This document shows positions 1 to 8,752 of a stretch of 64,000 nucleotides of DNA, in pieces. The notes under the pieces were generated by a model, which was not told the origin of the DNA, did no database searches, and was given only the letters and a program-made list of their open reading frames with translations. A program made the translations under genes and the position numbers. Source of the stretch: Ralstonia pickettii DTP0602 (GTDB lineage: Bacteria > Pseudomonadota > Gammaproteobacteria > Burkholderiales > Burkholderiaceae); NCBI GenBank assembly GCA_000471925.1, contig CP006669.1:372001-436000 (forward strand). Reading direction: 5' to 3'. The number at the start of each line of letters is the position of its first letter. Positions within the stretch are counted from its first letter, which is position 1.

Positions 1-340
1 GTGACCGCGGGCGGTCATGCTCGTCTAGCATCAGAGATGCGTTTTTTTCTATTGCTGACATGCGCGCGTCAGGCCGCCAGCGCAGCAACTGCGGGGCACG
101 GATCAGCTTGGCCAGCGGTGCCTCAGTTCGCGGCCACATGTTGGGCGCACCCGCCGTGCGTGGTGACAATCCTCGTTCGATCAAGACGCAGGCTATTACG
201 TCCTTATACGCCACCGTTTCCTTCATCGGGTGGCACTGGTAAATCGCGTGCAGATTTCCCTTGTTGGAAAAACCATCAAGCACGCGACTGTGCGCGAAGC
301 CCCGTGATGCCGGTCCTTATCTCGGATTGCCAGCCTGCTG
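1..340. other. No gene recognised
   Basis: Open frames exist on the plus strand but their composition is that of random GC-rich sequence (Arg/Ser/Pro-rich, no motif, no ribosome binding site). The first 20 bases contain a short dyad (GACCGC / GCGGTC). Nothing else is seen. Confidence 0.5.
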
Positions 341-769
341 TCAGGCCATTTCACTGGCAGCTTCGCCAGTCAGCGCGACTTCCGTCTCGTCGGTCGCCGT
401 GCTTTCCGCTATCGCGTTGTCGTCTCCAGAAACCATGTCGCCCAGACCGATGACGACAGTGATATTCGGCGTCCAGTTCTTGCGGTCGGTGCTGACCTCG
501 GTAAACGTGGTCACCGTCGCGGTGTAGCCCTGCGCTCTGAGGTCGTCGGCTAGCCGTTGCGCGCGCGGTTCCAGCGCTGCTTGCGGATTGTCTTCGTCGA
601 TGTCGAGTACCAGTCTGGTCTCGAATTCTTCCTTGCCCCTCTGGATTGCCGTTTGCATTGCCTTGAGTTGCTTGTTCGCGAGCGCGACGAGCTTGCTGTA
701 CCTGGACTCTTCCTGGCTGGCGCGCAATGCCTTGGCGGCGTTGATGATTTCGGTGCGGTCCACGAACAT
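341..769 (-). CDS. Hypothetical protein behind a LexA box
   Basis: About 142 residues, no family recognised. The start MFVDRTEI is chosen over an upstream ATG because GAAAGG lies just before it. The first half is helical and charged, with Lys/Glu/Gln-rich segments; the second half (TATVTTFTEV, ITVVIGLGDM) alternates in a beta-like way; the tail is acidic. No signal peptide or membrane segment is seen, so it is probably cytoplasmic. A textbook SOS operator lies 86 bp upstream of the start (855-870), with no other gene reading from it, so DNA-damage induction is inferred. Function unknown; a phage- or plasmid-derived SOS accessory gene is possible. Confidence 0.6.
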   Translation of the reverse strand: MFVDRTEIINAAKALRASQEESRYSKLVALANKQLKAMQTAIQRGKEEFETRLVLDIDEDNPQAALEPRAQRLADDLRAQGYTATVTTFTEVSTDRKNWTPNITVVIGLGDMVSGDDNAIAESTATDETEVALTGEAASEMA

Positions 770-854
770 GATTACCTTTCGAGGTGGGGAGAGAAAGCAC
801 AGGCGCCGCACGGGCTCGACTTCAGGAGCCAGCTTTTTCGGGATGCGACGACAA

Positions 855-870
855 CTGTATAAATATACAG
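855..870. promoter_or_regulatory. LexA (SOS) box
   Basis: CTGTATAAATATACAG fits the LexA operator CTGT-N8-ACAG exactly, with an AT-rich core. It sits upstream of the minus-strand unknown gene ending at 341. The site is seen directly; control by LexA is inferred from the match. Confidence 0.8.
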
Positions 871-1415
871 TGTTTGCCGGTTAGCCGGCAAGGCATATCT
901 AGAGGCAGATCGATTGCAGCTTCTGGTCGGTCTCAGCCCTCGGTCCGACCTGGGCAGGGGCATGCCGGCGCCAGAGGCGACTACCGACCCCTGTACTGCC
1001 CTTCGATCGGGGCAAGCTCTACGGGCTGCATCCGAAGTCAAACGGTCATTCGAATGATCGCGTCGATCGCGCCGAACTCCCGCTCGGTTTCGAGCGGAAC
1101 AGTGTTCTTACGTGGGTCAACATTCGATGCCGTGCAATTTACGTCCGCCACCCACGCCGAGAGGGACGTGGGCCCTTCGTGAGCAATACGCATAGCAACA
1201 AGCACCGTCACGCGCCAGATGACCCTACCTATCCAGTTCCCTGCCGGAGGGCCTAAGCTTTCAAGCTCGTCGATAGCGGCGGGTACTCCAAGTATGCAGT
1301 GCCGCAAGCGTGAGGTACCGCACGTATCTCCACGAACCATTGTTCGAGCAACCGAATCTGCCTACCAGTCAGAGACTGGCGTCGGAATGCGAACGGAACC
1401 ATAAAGACAAGCGGC
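871..1415. other. Intergenic, no firm gene
   Basis: A minus-strand frame at 1038-1340 has a protein-like C-terminal half (segments such as VADVNCTASNVDPRKN and ETEREFGAIDAIIRMTV), but there is no clear ribosome binding site and I do not recognise the family. It may be a relic. Nothing else is seen. Confidence 0.35.
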
Positions 1416-2426
1416 TTACCTTCTGTTTGCCGGCCTGGTGCTGCGCCACCGCGTCGGCGTCATGCCGAACTGCGCCGCGAACCAACGGACGAACGAGCCA
1501 TAAGTGGAGTAGCCAAGCGATTCGGCAATGCGTCCGAGCGAGTAGCTTCTGTTGTCCAAATAGTGGATAACGAGATCGCGCCGTACTCCATTGACCATGT
1601 CTGAGAAGACCTTTCCGCCGCCTTCGAGTTGGCGCTGCAGGGTACGCACGTTCATCCCCAGGCCCTGCGCAACCTGCTCAATCGTCGCGCGTCCCGCGGG
1701 AAGCATCAGATAGATCGCCTTGCGCACCTCGAGCACAATTGACGGCTCGTTGGCTCCCGGCAGACCTGCAAGCAGGCGTTGTGCATGGCGTGCCATGACC
1801 GGGTCGGCAATAGGGTTGGGCAAGTCCAGGTCGGCTGCGCGGCAAATCAAGCCATTGAATGAGCTTGCGAACTCCAGCTTCCCCCCGAAGATGCGGCGGT
1901 GCAGCCGCAGATCAGGGGGAGCGTCATGGGTGAAATGAACGCTGAGGGGCTGCCAGGACGTGCCCAGCAGTGTGCTGCACATGCGCGAGAGTGAGCCCAG
2001 TGCCAACTCGATTGACTGCATGGACGGCCCGGCGTCATCCGCGACGACGTCCTCCCGCACGATGACCTTCCTGCCGGTCTCCTCAATACGGATGACCAGA
2101 AATTCATTCATCAGGTGCCGATACTGAATCAAGGTTCCAAGAGCGTCGCGCAGGGTCTTTTGATGCGTGAGCAACACGCTGACGACACCGAGGTCAGACA
2201 GTTGCCACAGGTCGGCCATCCGCAGCCCAAATGTCGGGCATTGCGTGAGTCGCGCTGACTCTTCCAGCAAGGCAACGGCACCACTTCCGGATATCCAATG
2301 TTCCGGGTCCGCAAGCATCTCGCTGCTCAACCCCAACTTGCGCAGCACCGGCTTCGGTTCAAGGCCCAATTGCTGCGCAACCTTGAAGTAGTTGGTCAGC
2401 ACGCCAGTGCGAATCAGTGTGCCCAT
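1416..2426 (-). CDS. AraC-family transcriptional regulator
   Basis: A 336-residue regulator of the OruR/ArgR-like AraC subgroup. An N-terminal ligand-sensing region (about residues 15-200, 'arabinose-binding domain-like', PF12625 type) is followed by two helix-turn-helix motifs near the C terminus (IEQVAQGLGMNVRTLQRQL and the SYSLGRIAESLGYSTYGSFVRWF region). The start MGTLIRTG is preceded by AAGGAG; a longer frame begins 23 codons upstream but has no such site. It is divergent from the BKACE gene at 2594, and the 167-bp gap carries two 15-bp direct repeats spaced 21 bp, which suits an AraC dimer. It probably controls the catabolic block 2594-8574. The effector is unknown. Confidence 0.88.
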   Translation of the reverse strand: MGTLIRTGVLTNYFKVAQQLGLEPKPVLRKLGLSSEMLADPEHWISGSGAVALLEESARLTQCPTFGLRMADLWQLSDLGVVSVLLTHQKTLRDALGTLIQYRHLMNEFLVIRIEETGRKVIVREDVVADDAGPSMQSIELALGSLSRMCSTLLGTSWQPLSVHFTHDAPPDLRLHRRIFGGKLEFASSFNGLICRAADLDLPNPIADPVMARHAQRLLAGLPGANEPSIVLEVRKAIYLMLPAGRATIEQVAQGLGMNVRTLQRQLEGGGKVFSDMVNGVRRDLVIHYLDNRSYSLGRIAESLGYSTYGSFVRWFAAQFGMTPTRWRSTRPANRR

Positions 2427-2497
2427 TGTTTTCTCCTTCACCCGGTGTGCAGGCCGGATACGAGGCCTTCCGGGGAAACCCGGATACCCCGACATTC

Positions 2498-2533
2498 TGT
2501 CACGAAATGAGACATGAATGTCGTGAAATGAGA
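2498..2533. promoter_or_regulatory. Direct-repeat operator, AraC type
   Basis: TGTCACGAAATGAGA (2498-2512) and TGTCGTGAAATGAGA (2519-2533) are near-identical and start exactly 21 bp apart, two helical turns, on the same DNA face. They lie between the divergent AraC-type regulator and the first BKACE gene. Tandem same-orientation half-sites are the usual AraC/XylS operator form. Binding by this regulator is inferred. Confidence 0.6.
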
Positions 2534-2593
2534 GGCAACGGTCAACCCGGGATTACTAGACTAGTCCCGTAAATCGACGACAGACGGAACACC

Positions 2594-3529
2594 ATGGCAG
2601 CCTCTCAGAACAAGGTCATAGTCACCTGCGCAGTAACGGGCGGCATTCACACGCCTACGATGTCCCCCTACCTGCCCATTACGGCAGAAGACATCGCAGG
2701 CGAGGCAATCGGTGCGGCCCGGGCCGGCGCCTCGATTGTCCATCTGCATGCGCGCGAGCCGGAGAATGGCCAGCCGTCCCAGGATCCTGCGCTCTTCCGG
2801 GAATTCCTACCCGAGATCGCCGCGCGTACCGACGTCATCATCAACCTCACCACCGGTGGCGCCCCCAACATGCTCGTCGAGGAACGACTGCAACCGGCGC
2901 TGCAACTCAAGCCCGAAGTCGCCTCTCTGAACATGGGGTCAATGAACTTCGGGTTGTACCCGATGCTCGGCAGGCACAAGGAGTTCAAGTACGACTGGGA
3001 ACGTCCTTACCTCGAGGGCTCCGAAGACCGCGTCTTCCGCAACACGTTCAAGGAAATTCGCTACATCCTGGAATCGTGTGCCGGCAACGGGACTCGCTTC
3101 GAGATCGAATGCTACGACACCAGCCATCTCTACACGGCGGCGCATTTCATTGACCGTGGCATCCTCAAGCCGCCGTTCTTCATACAGTCCGTCTTCGGCC
3201 TGCTCGGCGGCATCGGCACGCATCCCGATGATGTCATGCATATGCGCCGCACCGCCGAACGGCTGTTTGGCAAGGACTACTACTGGTCCGTGCTGGGTGC
3301 GGGTCGCAGTCAGATGCCGATCGCTTCCATGGCGGCTGCGATGGGCGGAAATGTCCGCGTGGGTCTGGAGGATTCGCTTTGGGATGGTCCGGGCCGGCTC
3401 TCGACCAGCAACGCCGATCAAGTCAGGCGCGTCGTCGGGGTCCTGAAATCCCTGAATCTGGAGGTGGCCACGCCGGATGAGACGCGCGAGATGCTCCGAC
3501 TGAAGGGCAAGCACGCTGTTGCCTTCTGA
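2594..3529 (+). CDS. BKACE family beta-keto acid cleavage enzyme (DUF849), first copy
   Basis: A 311-residue TIM-barrel enzyme of the 3-keto-5-aminohexanoate cleavage family. Members condense a beta-keto acid with acetyl-CoA to give acetoacetate and a new CoA ester, using a divalent metal. Visible family marks are the metal-binding H-x-H pair at residues 50 and 52 in IVHLHAREPENGQPSQD, the INLTTGG strand at about 83-89, and VRVGLED with Glu259. Length is normal. It is the first gene after the AraC operator; a second, divergent BKACE follows 102 bp downstream. The substrate cannot be read from the sequence. Members include the enzymes of lysine fermentation (Kce) and dehydrocarnitine cleavage. 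Confidence 0.92.
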   Translation: MAASQNKVIVTCAVTGGIHTPTMSPYLPITAEDIAGEAIGAARAGASIVHLHAREPENGQPSQDPALFREFLPEIAARTDVIINLTTGGAPNMLVEERLQPALQLKPEVASLNMGSMNFGLYPMLGRHKEFKYDWERPYLEGSEDRVFRNTFKEIRYILESCAGNGTRFEIECYDTSHLYTAAHFIDRGILKPPFFIQSVFGLLGGIGTHPDDVMHMRRTAERLFGKDYYWSVLGAGRSQMPIASMAAAMGGNVRVGLEDSLWDGPGRLSTSNADQVRRVVGVLKSLNLEVATPDETREMLRLKGKHAVAF

Positions 3530-3631
3530 GAAGTTTATCGGCGACAAGCCATTTAAGTGAATTGATACCCGACCCGGCCTCCACAACCAGTTGCGGCGCC
3601 GATAACCAACGTCATTATCAAGGAGAACGAA

Positions 3632-4690
3632 ATGCAATTTCTGGATGATTCGCTGCACCCGGAGACCATGGACAAGGTAGTAATCACCGTGGCCCCGTAC
3701 GGCCCAGAGTGGATGCCGGAAGATTTCCCGGAAGACATCCCTGTGACCATGGAAGAGCAGATCCAGAAGGCGGTGGATTGCTATGAAGCCGGCGCCAGCG
3801 TGCTGCACCTGCACGTGCGTGAGCTGGATGGCAAGGGCTCCAAGCGCCTGTCCATGTTCAACGAACTGATCGCCGGCGTGCGCAAGGCGGTGCCGGACAT
3901 GATCATTCAGGTCGGCGGCTCGATTTCCTTTGCACCGGAAGACGAAGGCCAGGCTGCCAAATGGCTGTCAGACGACACCCGTCATGCACTGGCCGACCTC
4001 GACCCGAAGCCGGATCAGGTGACGGTAGCACTCAACACCATCCAGATGAACATCATGGAGTTGATCTACCCGGAATACTACGAGAGCACGCACATGGCCA
4101 ACCCGGCCGTCTACAACGCGTATCGGGAAATGATCGTTCCGGCCGGCCCGACCTGGGCAGAAGAGCACTTGCGCCGCCTGCAGGACGCCGGCATCCAGCC
4201 GCACTTTCAGTTGGTTGGCATGCATGCGCTCGAAACGCTGGACCGCATGGTGCGCAAGGGGATCTACAAGGGCCCGCTGAACCTGACCTGCATCGGCATC
4301 GGTGGCGGCCACCATGGACCGCATCCGTACAACCTGTTCGACTTCATCCAGCGTGCGCCGGATGGCTGCACCATTACCGCCGAGTCGCTGTTCAAGAACG
4401 TACTTCCGTGGAACACGATGGCGTTGGCAATGGGTATGCATGTGCGCTGCGGCATTGAGGACACCCTCATCGATCAGCACGGCAAGCGCTTTACCTCCGT
4501 GCAGCAGGTTCAACAGCTCGTGCGAATCACCAAGGAGTTGGGCCGTGAGATCGCCGACGGCAAGGAAGCGCGGGAAATTTACCGTATTGGCACCTGGTAC
4601 GACGATGTCGATGAAACCCTGGCCGCCAACGGCATGACCCCGAACCGCAAGCCTGGTGTCAAGAACGTGCCGCTGCGCCGCGTAGCCTGA
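3632..4690 (+). CDS. BKACE family enzyme (DUF849), second copy
   Basis: A 352-residue second member, clearly divergent from its neighbour. The metal pair H59-x-H61 sits in VLHLHVRELDGKGSKRLS, which lacks the usual TG-x-P-S-x-D stretch after the histidines, and the C-terminal VRCGIEDTL motif (Glu276) is kept. An extra GGHHGPHP loop at about 225-232 may contribute to the substrate pocket. The C terminus is about 40 residues longer than in the first copy. An AAGGAGAAC ribosome binding site precedes the ATG. Two BKACE paralogues side by side suggest either two related substrates or a hetero-oligomer; the data do not choose between them. Confidence 0.9.
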   Translation: MQFLDDSLHPETMDKVVITVAPYGPEWMPEDFPEDIPVTMEEQIQKAVDCYEAGASVLHLHVRELDGKGSKRLSMFNELIAGVRKAVPDMIIQVGGSISFAPEDEGQAAKWLSDDTRHALADLDPKPDQVTVALNTIQMNIMELIYPEYYESTHMANPAVYNAYREMIVPAGPTWAEEHLRRLQDAGIQPHFQLVGMHALETLDRMVRKGIYKGPLNLTCIGIGGGHHGPHPYNLFDFIQRAPDGCTITAESLFKNVLPWNTMALAMGMHVRCGIEDTLIDQHGKRFTSVQQVQQLVRITKELGREIADGKEAREIYRIGTWYDDVDETLAANGMTPNRKPGVKNVPLRRVA

Positions 4691-4797
4691 GTCGGCTACG
4701 GCACCGACTAAGAATCGGTCCGGTTGATGTGTGCACGCCAGCCTGAATGGCTGCAACTGGATCGATTCGATTTGTCTCAATTCAAATAAGGAGTTTC

Positions 4798-5544
4798 ATG
4801 ACTCATACCGTCGTCCTTGTTACGGGCGCCACGTCTGGAATTGGCCGCGCAACTGCGCTGGCTTTTGGCCGTGATGGGGCACATCTGGTTTGCTCCGGCC
4901 GCAATGCCACTGCAGGCGCCGCACTTGTGTCTCAACTTCGGGAACTGGGTGCCGAGGCCGAGTTCGTGCCCGCTGACGTAAGTCATGAGGATCAAGTCCG
5001 CCAACTCGTCGAGCATACCGTCACCCGCTTTGGACGGCTCGATGTCGCAGTGAACAGTGCAGGGACTGAAGGCACGCCAGGGTCGATCGTTGACCAGACC
5101 ATTGAATCCTATGCAGCGACCTTCGACGCGAATGTCCTTGGGACGTTCCTTAGCATGAAGTACGAGTTGCGCGTCATGCTGGAGCAGAAGGAGGGCGTTG
5201 TGATCAACCTTTCCTCCACCATGGGAAGCCGCGGCAACGCACAGAATCCAATGTATGTGGCGAGCAAGCACGCGATCGAGGGCTTGACCAAGGCTGCAGC
5301 ACTCGAGGCAGCCAGATCGAATGTCCGAGTGAATGCGGTCGCGCCTGGCCCGATCGAGACCGGGATGCTGGACCGCATTGCGGGAGGCGCCAGGAACGTT
5401 GCGGCAGTTGCCGCGACTATCCCGGCGGGTCGCATTGGGACCCCGGAGGAGGTCGCCGACGCCATTGTGTTCCTCGCGTCCGCCCGGGCCAGGTACATAA
5501 CGGGCCAGATTCTCGGAATCAATGGCGGCAAGACAGCGATGTAG
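4798..5544 (+). CDS. SDR-family NAD(P)-dependent oxidoreductase
   Basis: A 248-residue classical short-chain dehydrogenase. The cofactor motif TGATSGIG lies at residues 9-16, NSAG at 86-89, and the catalytic Ser139/140, Tyr153 and Lys157 are in the LSSTMGSRG...YVASK region. GXXXGXG plus a downstream basic residue would allow NADP or NAD. The start MTHTVVLV is chosen because AAGGAG lies 5 bases upstream; a 17-residue longer frame has no such site. It sits 107 bp after BKACE 2 and 69 bp before the quinone oxidoreductase-like gene, all same strand. A beta-hydroxy/beta-keto interconversion feeding the BKACE enzymes would be a sensible role, but this is inference. Confidence 0.9.
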   Translation: MTHTVVLVTGATSGIGRATALAFGRDGAHLVCSGRNATAGAALVSQLRELGAEAEFVPADVSHEDQVRQLVEHTVTRFGRLDVAVNSAGTEGTPGSIVDQTIESYAATFDANVLGTFLSMKYELRVMLEQKEGVVINLSSTMGSRGNAQNPMYVASKHAIEGLTKAAALEAARSNVRVNAVAPGPIETGMLDRIAGGARNVAAVAATIPAGRIGTPEEVADAIVFLASARARYITGQILGINGGKTAM

Positions 5545-5613
5545 TTGCCGACACGCTGGGCTTGCCCCAGGCGCGCTCAGACGCAATGAATAAACTGTTT
5601 CAGGAGACAAGTC

Positions 5614-6585
5614 ATGGCAAAAGCAATTCGGTTCTACGAGACGGGCAGCGCTGATGTCCTCAAGCTCGAGACCGTGGAAGTCGGCGATCCAGGCCCCGGC
5701 CGGGCACGTGTGAGGCACAGCTACATCGCCGTCAACTTTATCGACATCTATTTCCGCACCGGCCACTATCCGCTGGACCTGCCCAACGGCCTGGGCTCTG
5801 ACGCCGTGGGTGTGGTCGAGGCCGTTGGCCCCGGCGTAACCGACATCCGCGTGGGCGACCGCGTGGGCTACCTGCTCGGCCCGCAGGGTGCCTATTCGGA
5901 CGTGCGCGTCATGCCTGCCGAGTGGCTGATCCCGCTGCCGGACGGCGTCTCCGACCGCGTCGCCTCCACGCTCATCATGAAGGGGATGACGGCGCAATAC
6001 CTGTTCCGCCAGGTCTACCCGCTGAAGGGCGGCGAGACCATCCTCTATCACGCCGCGGCCGGCGGCGTAGGCCTGATCGCCTGCCAGTGGGCACGCTCGC
6101 TTGGCGTGAACATGATCGGGACGGTCAGCACCGACGAGAAGGCGGAACTTGCAAGGGCCAACGGCTGCTCGCACGTCATCGTCACCTCGCGCGAGAACAT
6201 CGTCGACCGCGTGATGGAAATCACCGACGGCAAGAAGGTCCCCGTGGTGTTCGATTCGGTCGGCAAGTCGACGCTGGACGCCTCGCTGTCCTGCCTGCAG
6301 GTGCGCGGCACGCTGGTCAGCAATGGCACGACTTCGGGCCCCGTCGAGATCGACAGCCGCACGCTCGCGGCGAAGGGCTCGCTTTGGGTCACGCGTCCGG
6401 CCATGGTGCACTACGCCACGCCGCGCTCGCACATGCTCGCCATGGCCAACGAGGTGTTCGACATGGTGATGGCCGGAAGGATCACCAGCGAGCCGAAGCA
6501 GTCGTTCGCGCTGGAAGACGCCGCGCAGGCCCATCGCGCCTTGGAGAACAGGCAGACGAGCGGCGCGACGGTACTGGTGCCGTAA
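5614..6585 (+). CDS. Quinone oxidoreductase-like MDR-family protein
   Basis: A 323-residue zinc-free medium-chain reductase of the QorA type, which reduces quinones or activated alkenes with NADPH. The nucleotide-binding loop AAAGGVG is at residues 147-153 and the GSDAVGVVEAVG stretch at 61-72; the cysteine ligands of zinc-dependent alcohol dehydrogenases are absent. The start follows CAGGAGACAAGTC. It is placed as the fourth enzyme of the block. A decayed copy of its 3' end is present at 10731-10816. The true substrate in this pathway is unknown. Confidence 0.9.
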   Translation: MAKAIRFYETGSADVLKLETVEVGDPGPGRARVRHSYIAVNFIDIYFRTGHYPLDLPNGLGSDAVGVVEAVGPGVTDIRVGDRVGYLLGPQGAYSDVRVMPAEWLIPLPDGVSDRVASTLIMKGMTAQYLFRQVYPLKGGETILYHAAAGGVGLIACQWARSLGVNMIGTVSTDEKAELARANGCSHVIVTSRENIVDRVMEITDGKKVPVVFDSVGKSTLDASLSCLQVRGTLVSNGTTSGPVEIDSRTLAAKGSLWVTRPAMVHYATPRSHMLAMANEVFDMVMAGRITSEPKQSFALEDAAQAHRALENRQTSGATVLVP

Positions 6586-6732
6586 GGCGAGCCTGCTTTT
6601 CAATCGATTGCGGCAGTTTCGCAGTCCAGCCGGCAGTCGCTTCGCTCACCAGGCCTAGTCAGGTTGCCGGGCGGCGGCTGCTTCTAACAAGGCAAGTGCA
6701 CATTGCCGGAAGTTCCAAAACGGAGACTATAG

Positions 6733-7713
6733 ATGTCAAATCGACCTGCCGTCCTGCGCGTGCGCCGCGTCGTCGCCGCGACGCTCCTGGCGCTTGCCAT
6801 GCCTGCCGCCATGGCGTGGACCAACAAACCGGTGCGGGTGCTGGTGCCCGCGCCTGCCGGCGGCACGATGGATGTGATGGCCCGCATGCTGTCCGAACAA
6901 CTCACGGCAGACTTGGGGCAGCCGGTGGTCGTCGACAACAAGCCGGGAGCTGGCGGCGCCATCGCGGTCGGCGCGATGCTGGCGGCGCCGCCCGATGGGC
7001 AGACCATCCTGGTGTCGGCGACCAACGTGTTTGCGGAGATCCCGCACGTGATGAAGGTGCCCTACGATCCGATGAGGGACGTGAAGCCGGTTGCCGCCGT
7101 GGCCAGATCGACTCTGCTGCTCGTCGGCGCGCCCAGCCTGCCGGCGAAGGACCTGCCGGGGCTGATCAGCTATGTGAAGGCGCATCCGGGCACTCTGAGT
7201 TTCGCAACCTATGGGCCGGGCACGGCTTCGCAGTATGCCGGCATGATCATAAACCAGAAGGCCGGGATGGACCTCCAGAACGTCCCGTTCCCGGGGTCGC
7301 CGGCGGCATTGACGCAGGTGATGGGCGGGCAGATCGCCGTGATGTATGACGGCATGGTGACCTCGCTGCCTTATCTCAAGGCAGGCAAGCTGAAAGCCTT
7401 TGCCGTGGCCGCGAAGCAGCGCTCACCGATGCTCCCGCAGGTGCCGACGTTCGCGGAACAGGGATATCCGGAAGTTGACTTCAGCAACTGGACCGGTGTG
7501 TTCGTGTCGTCCAGGCTGCCGGCAGACCTGACCGAGAAAATCCAGGCGGCCGTCTACAAGGCTACCTCGAGAGCCGGCGTAAAGGAGCGGATTTCCGCCC
7601 TCGGGTTCGAGCCGCTGGGGCCACAAGGCCTTTCCCAGCTCAGCCACGACTTGCGAGCCGACTTCGATCGGAACGCCGGCATCGTGAAGACCTTCAACAT
7701 CCAGGCGCAGTGA
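6733..7713 (+). CDS. Tripartite tricarboxylate transporter substrate-binding protein (Bug family)
   Basis: A 326-residue periplasmic solute-binding protein. It has an Arg-rich n-region, a hydrophobic stretch (VVAATLLALAMPAAMA) and probable cleavage after about residue 28, followed by the Bug hallmark VRVLVPAPAGGTMDVMARML and VVVDNKPGAGG. These proteins bind carboxylates and normally feed TctAB membrane subunits, but no tctA or tctB gene is present here, as is common for the very large Bug families of Burkholderiales. Placed within the catabolic block, it probably captures the pathway substrate. A second, distinct Bug gene lies at 46854-47858. Confidence 0.92.
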   Translation: MSNRPAVLRVRRVVAATLLALAMPAAMAWTNKPVRVLVPAPAGGTMDVMARMLSEQLTADLGQPVVVDNKPGAGGAIAVGAMLAAPPDGQTILVSATNVFAEIPHVMKVPYDPMRDVKPVAAVARSTLLLVGAPSLPAKDLPGLISYVKAHPGTLSFATYGPGTASQYAGMIINQKAGMDLQNVPFPGSPAALTQVMGGQIAVMYDGMVTSLPYLKAGKLKAFAVAAKQRSPMLPQVPTFAEQGYPEVDFSNWTGVFVSSRLPADLTEKIQAAVYKATSRAGVKERISALGFEPLGPQGLSQLSHDLRADFDRNAGIVKTFNIQAQ

Positions 7714-7725
7714 AACCCATCGACC

Positions 7726-8574
7726 ATGCGAGTTGAACAACTTACCTGCGCAATCGGCGCAGAACTCATTGGGGTCAGCCTGGCCGATGCTATCCATGAT
7801 GATGGCTTGTTCGCCGGAATCCGCGAAGCGCTGCTCAGGCACCGCGTCCTGTTCCTGCGCGACCAGGACGTCACGGCTGCCCAGCACGTGGCCTTTGCGC
7901 GCCGCTTCGGGGATCTGGAGGATCACCCCGTGACGGGTAGCGACCCAGAGAATCCGGGGTTGGTGCAGATCTACAAGACGCCCGCCAACCCGCCGGATCG
8001 TTACGAGAACGCCTGGCACACAGATGCAACCTGGCGCGATGTACCGCCGCTTGGCGCTGTCCTGCGGTGCTGGGAGTGCCCGACCGTCGGGGGCGACACC
8101 ATGTGGGCCAACATGGTGCTGGCGTACGAAAACCTGCCCGCCCACGTCAAGGAGCAGATTGCCGACCTTCGGGCGCGTCACAGCATCGAGGCGAGCTTTG
8201 GCGCCGCCATGCCAATCGAGCGGCGCCTGGCGCTGAAGAGTCAGTTCCCTGACGCCGAGCATCCGGTGGTGCGGACCCACCCAGAGACTGGCGAGAAGGT
8301 GCTGTTCGTCAACGGGTTTACCACTCACTTCACCAACTTCCACACGCCGGGCCGCGTGCGCTTTGGGCAGGACCACAGCCCCGGCGGCGCCGACCTGCTG
8401 CGCTACCTGGTCACGCAAGCGTACATCCCCGAACACCAGGTCCGCTGGCGCTGGACGAAGAACAGCGTGGCTATTTGGGACAACCGGTCGACCCAACATT
8501 ACGCCGTCATGGACTATCCGCCGTGCCACCGGAGGATGGACCGCGCGACGATCATCGGCGACCGTCCATTCTGA
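7726..8574 (+). CDS. TauD/TfdA-family 2-oxoglutarate-dependent dioxygenase
   Basis: A 282-residue Fe(II)/2-oxoglutarate dioxygenase. The facial triad is readable: H98-x-D100 in WHTDATW and H258 in NRSTQHYA, with Arg269/270 for the 2-oxoglutarate carboxylate. Family members hydroxylate sulfonates (TauD), phenoxy acids (TfdA) or betaines, usually to release a leaving group. The start lies 12 bp after the Bug stop codon, so it is almost certainly co-transcribed with it. It would be the entry or activation step for the imported compound. A carnitine/betaine-like or aryl-ether substrate would fit the neighbouring BKACE genes, but that is inference. Confidence 0.92.
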   Translation: MRVEQLTCAIGAELIGVSLADAIHDDGLFAGIREALLRHRVLFLRDQDVTAAQHVAFARRFGDLEDHPVTGSDPENPGLVQIYKTPANPPDRYENAWHTDATWRDVPPLGAVLRCWECPTVGGDTMWANMVLAYENLPAHVKEQIADLRARHSIEASFGAAMPIERRLALKSQFPDAEHPVVRTHPETGEKVLFVNGFTTHFTNFHTPGRVRFGQDHSPGGADLLRYLVTQAYIPEHQVRWRWTKNSVAIWDNRSTQHYAVMDYPPCHRRMDRATIIGDRPF

Positions 8575-8626
8575 TCAGATTGGGCTGACCCGCATACCGG
8601 GAGGTCCTGGCTCCAGGTCGTTGATC

Positions 8627-8640
8627 AAAAAGGGGGGGGG
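8627..8640. repeat. A5G9 homopolymer tract upstream of porin
   Basis: Five A then nine G, 113 bp before the porin start. Runs of G this long are prone to slipped-strand change. It lies in the dioxygenase-porin gap and outside any gene. Confidence 0.7.
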
Positions 8641-8752
8641 CGGATTGCAGAGTCCGCCCTTTGTAGTAGCGGCGCACTTGGCGCCGGAAGTCGTAGTGAC
8701 TATGCCTGAAAACAATCAAATGAGAACGATGAACCATGGAGGATGGGAGTAG

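Noticed and set aside
1..453. 150-codon plus-strand frame at the left edge
   Set aside because: Arg/Ser/Pro-rich, no motif, no ribosome binding site, overlaps the end of the minus-strand gene.
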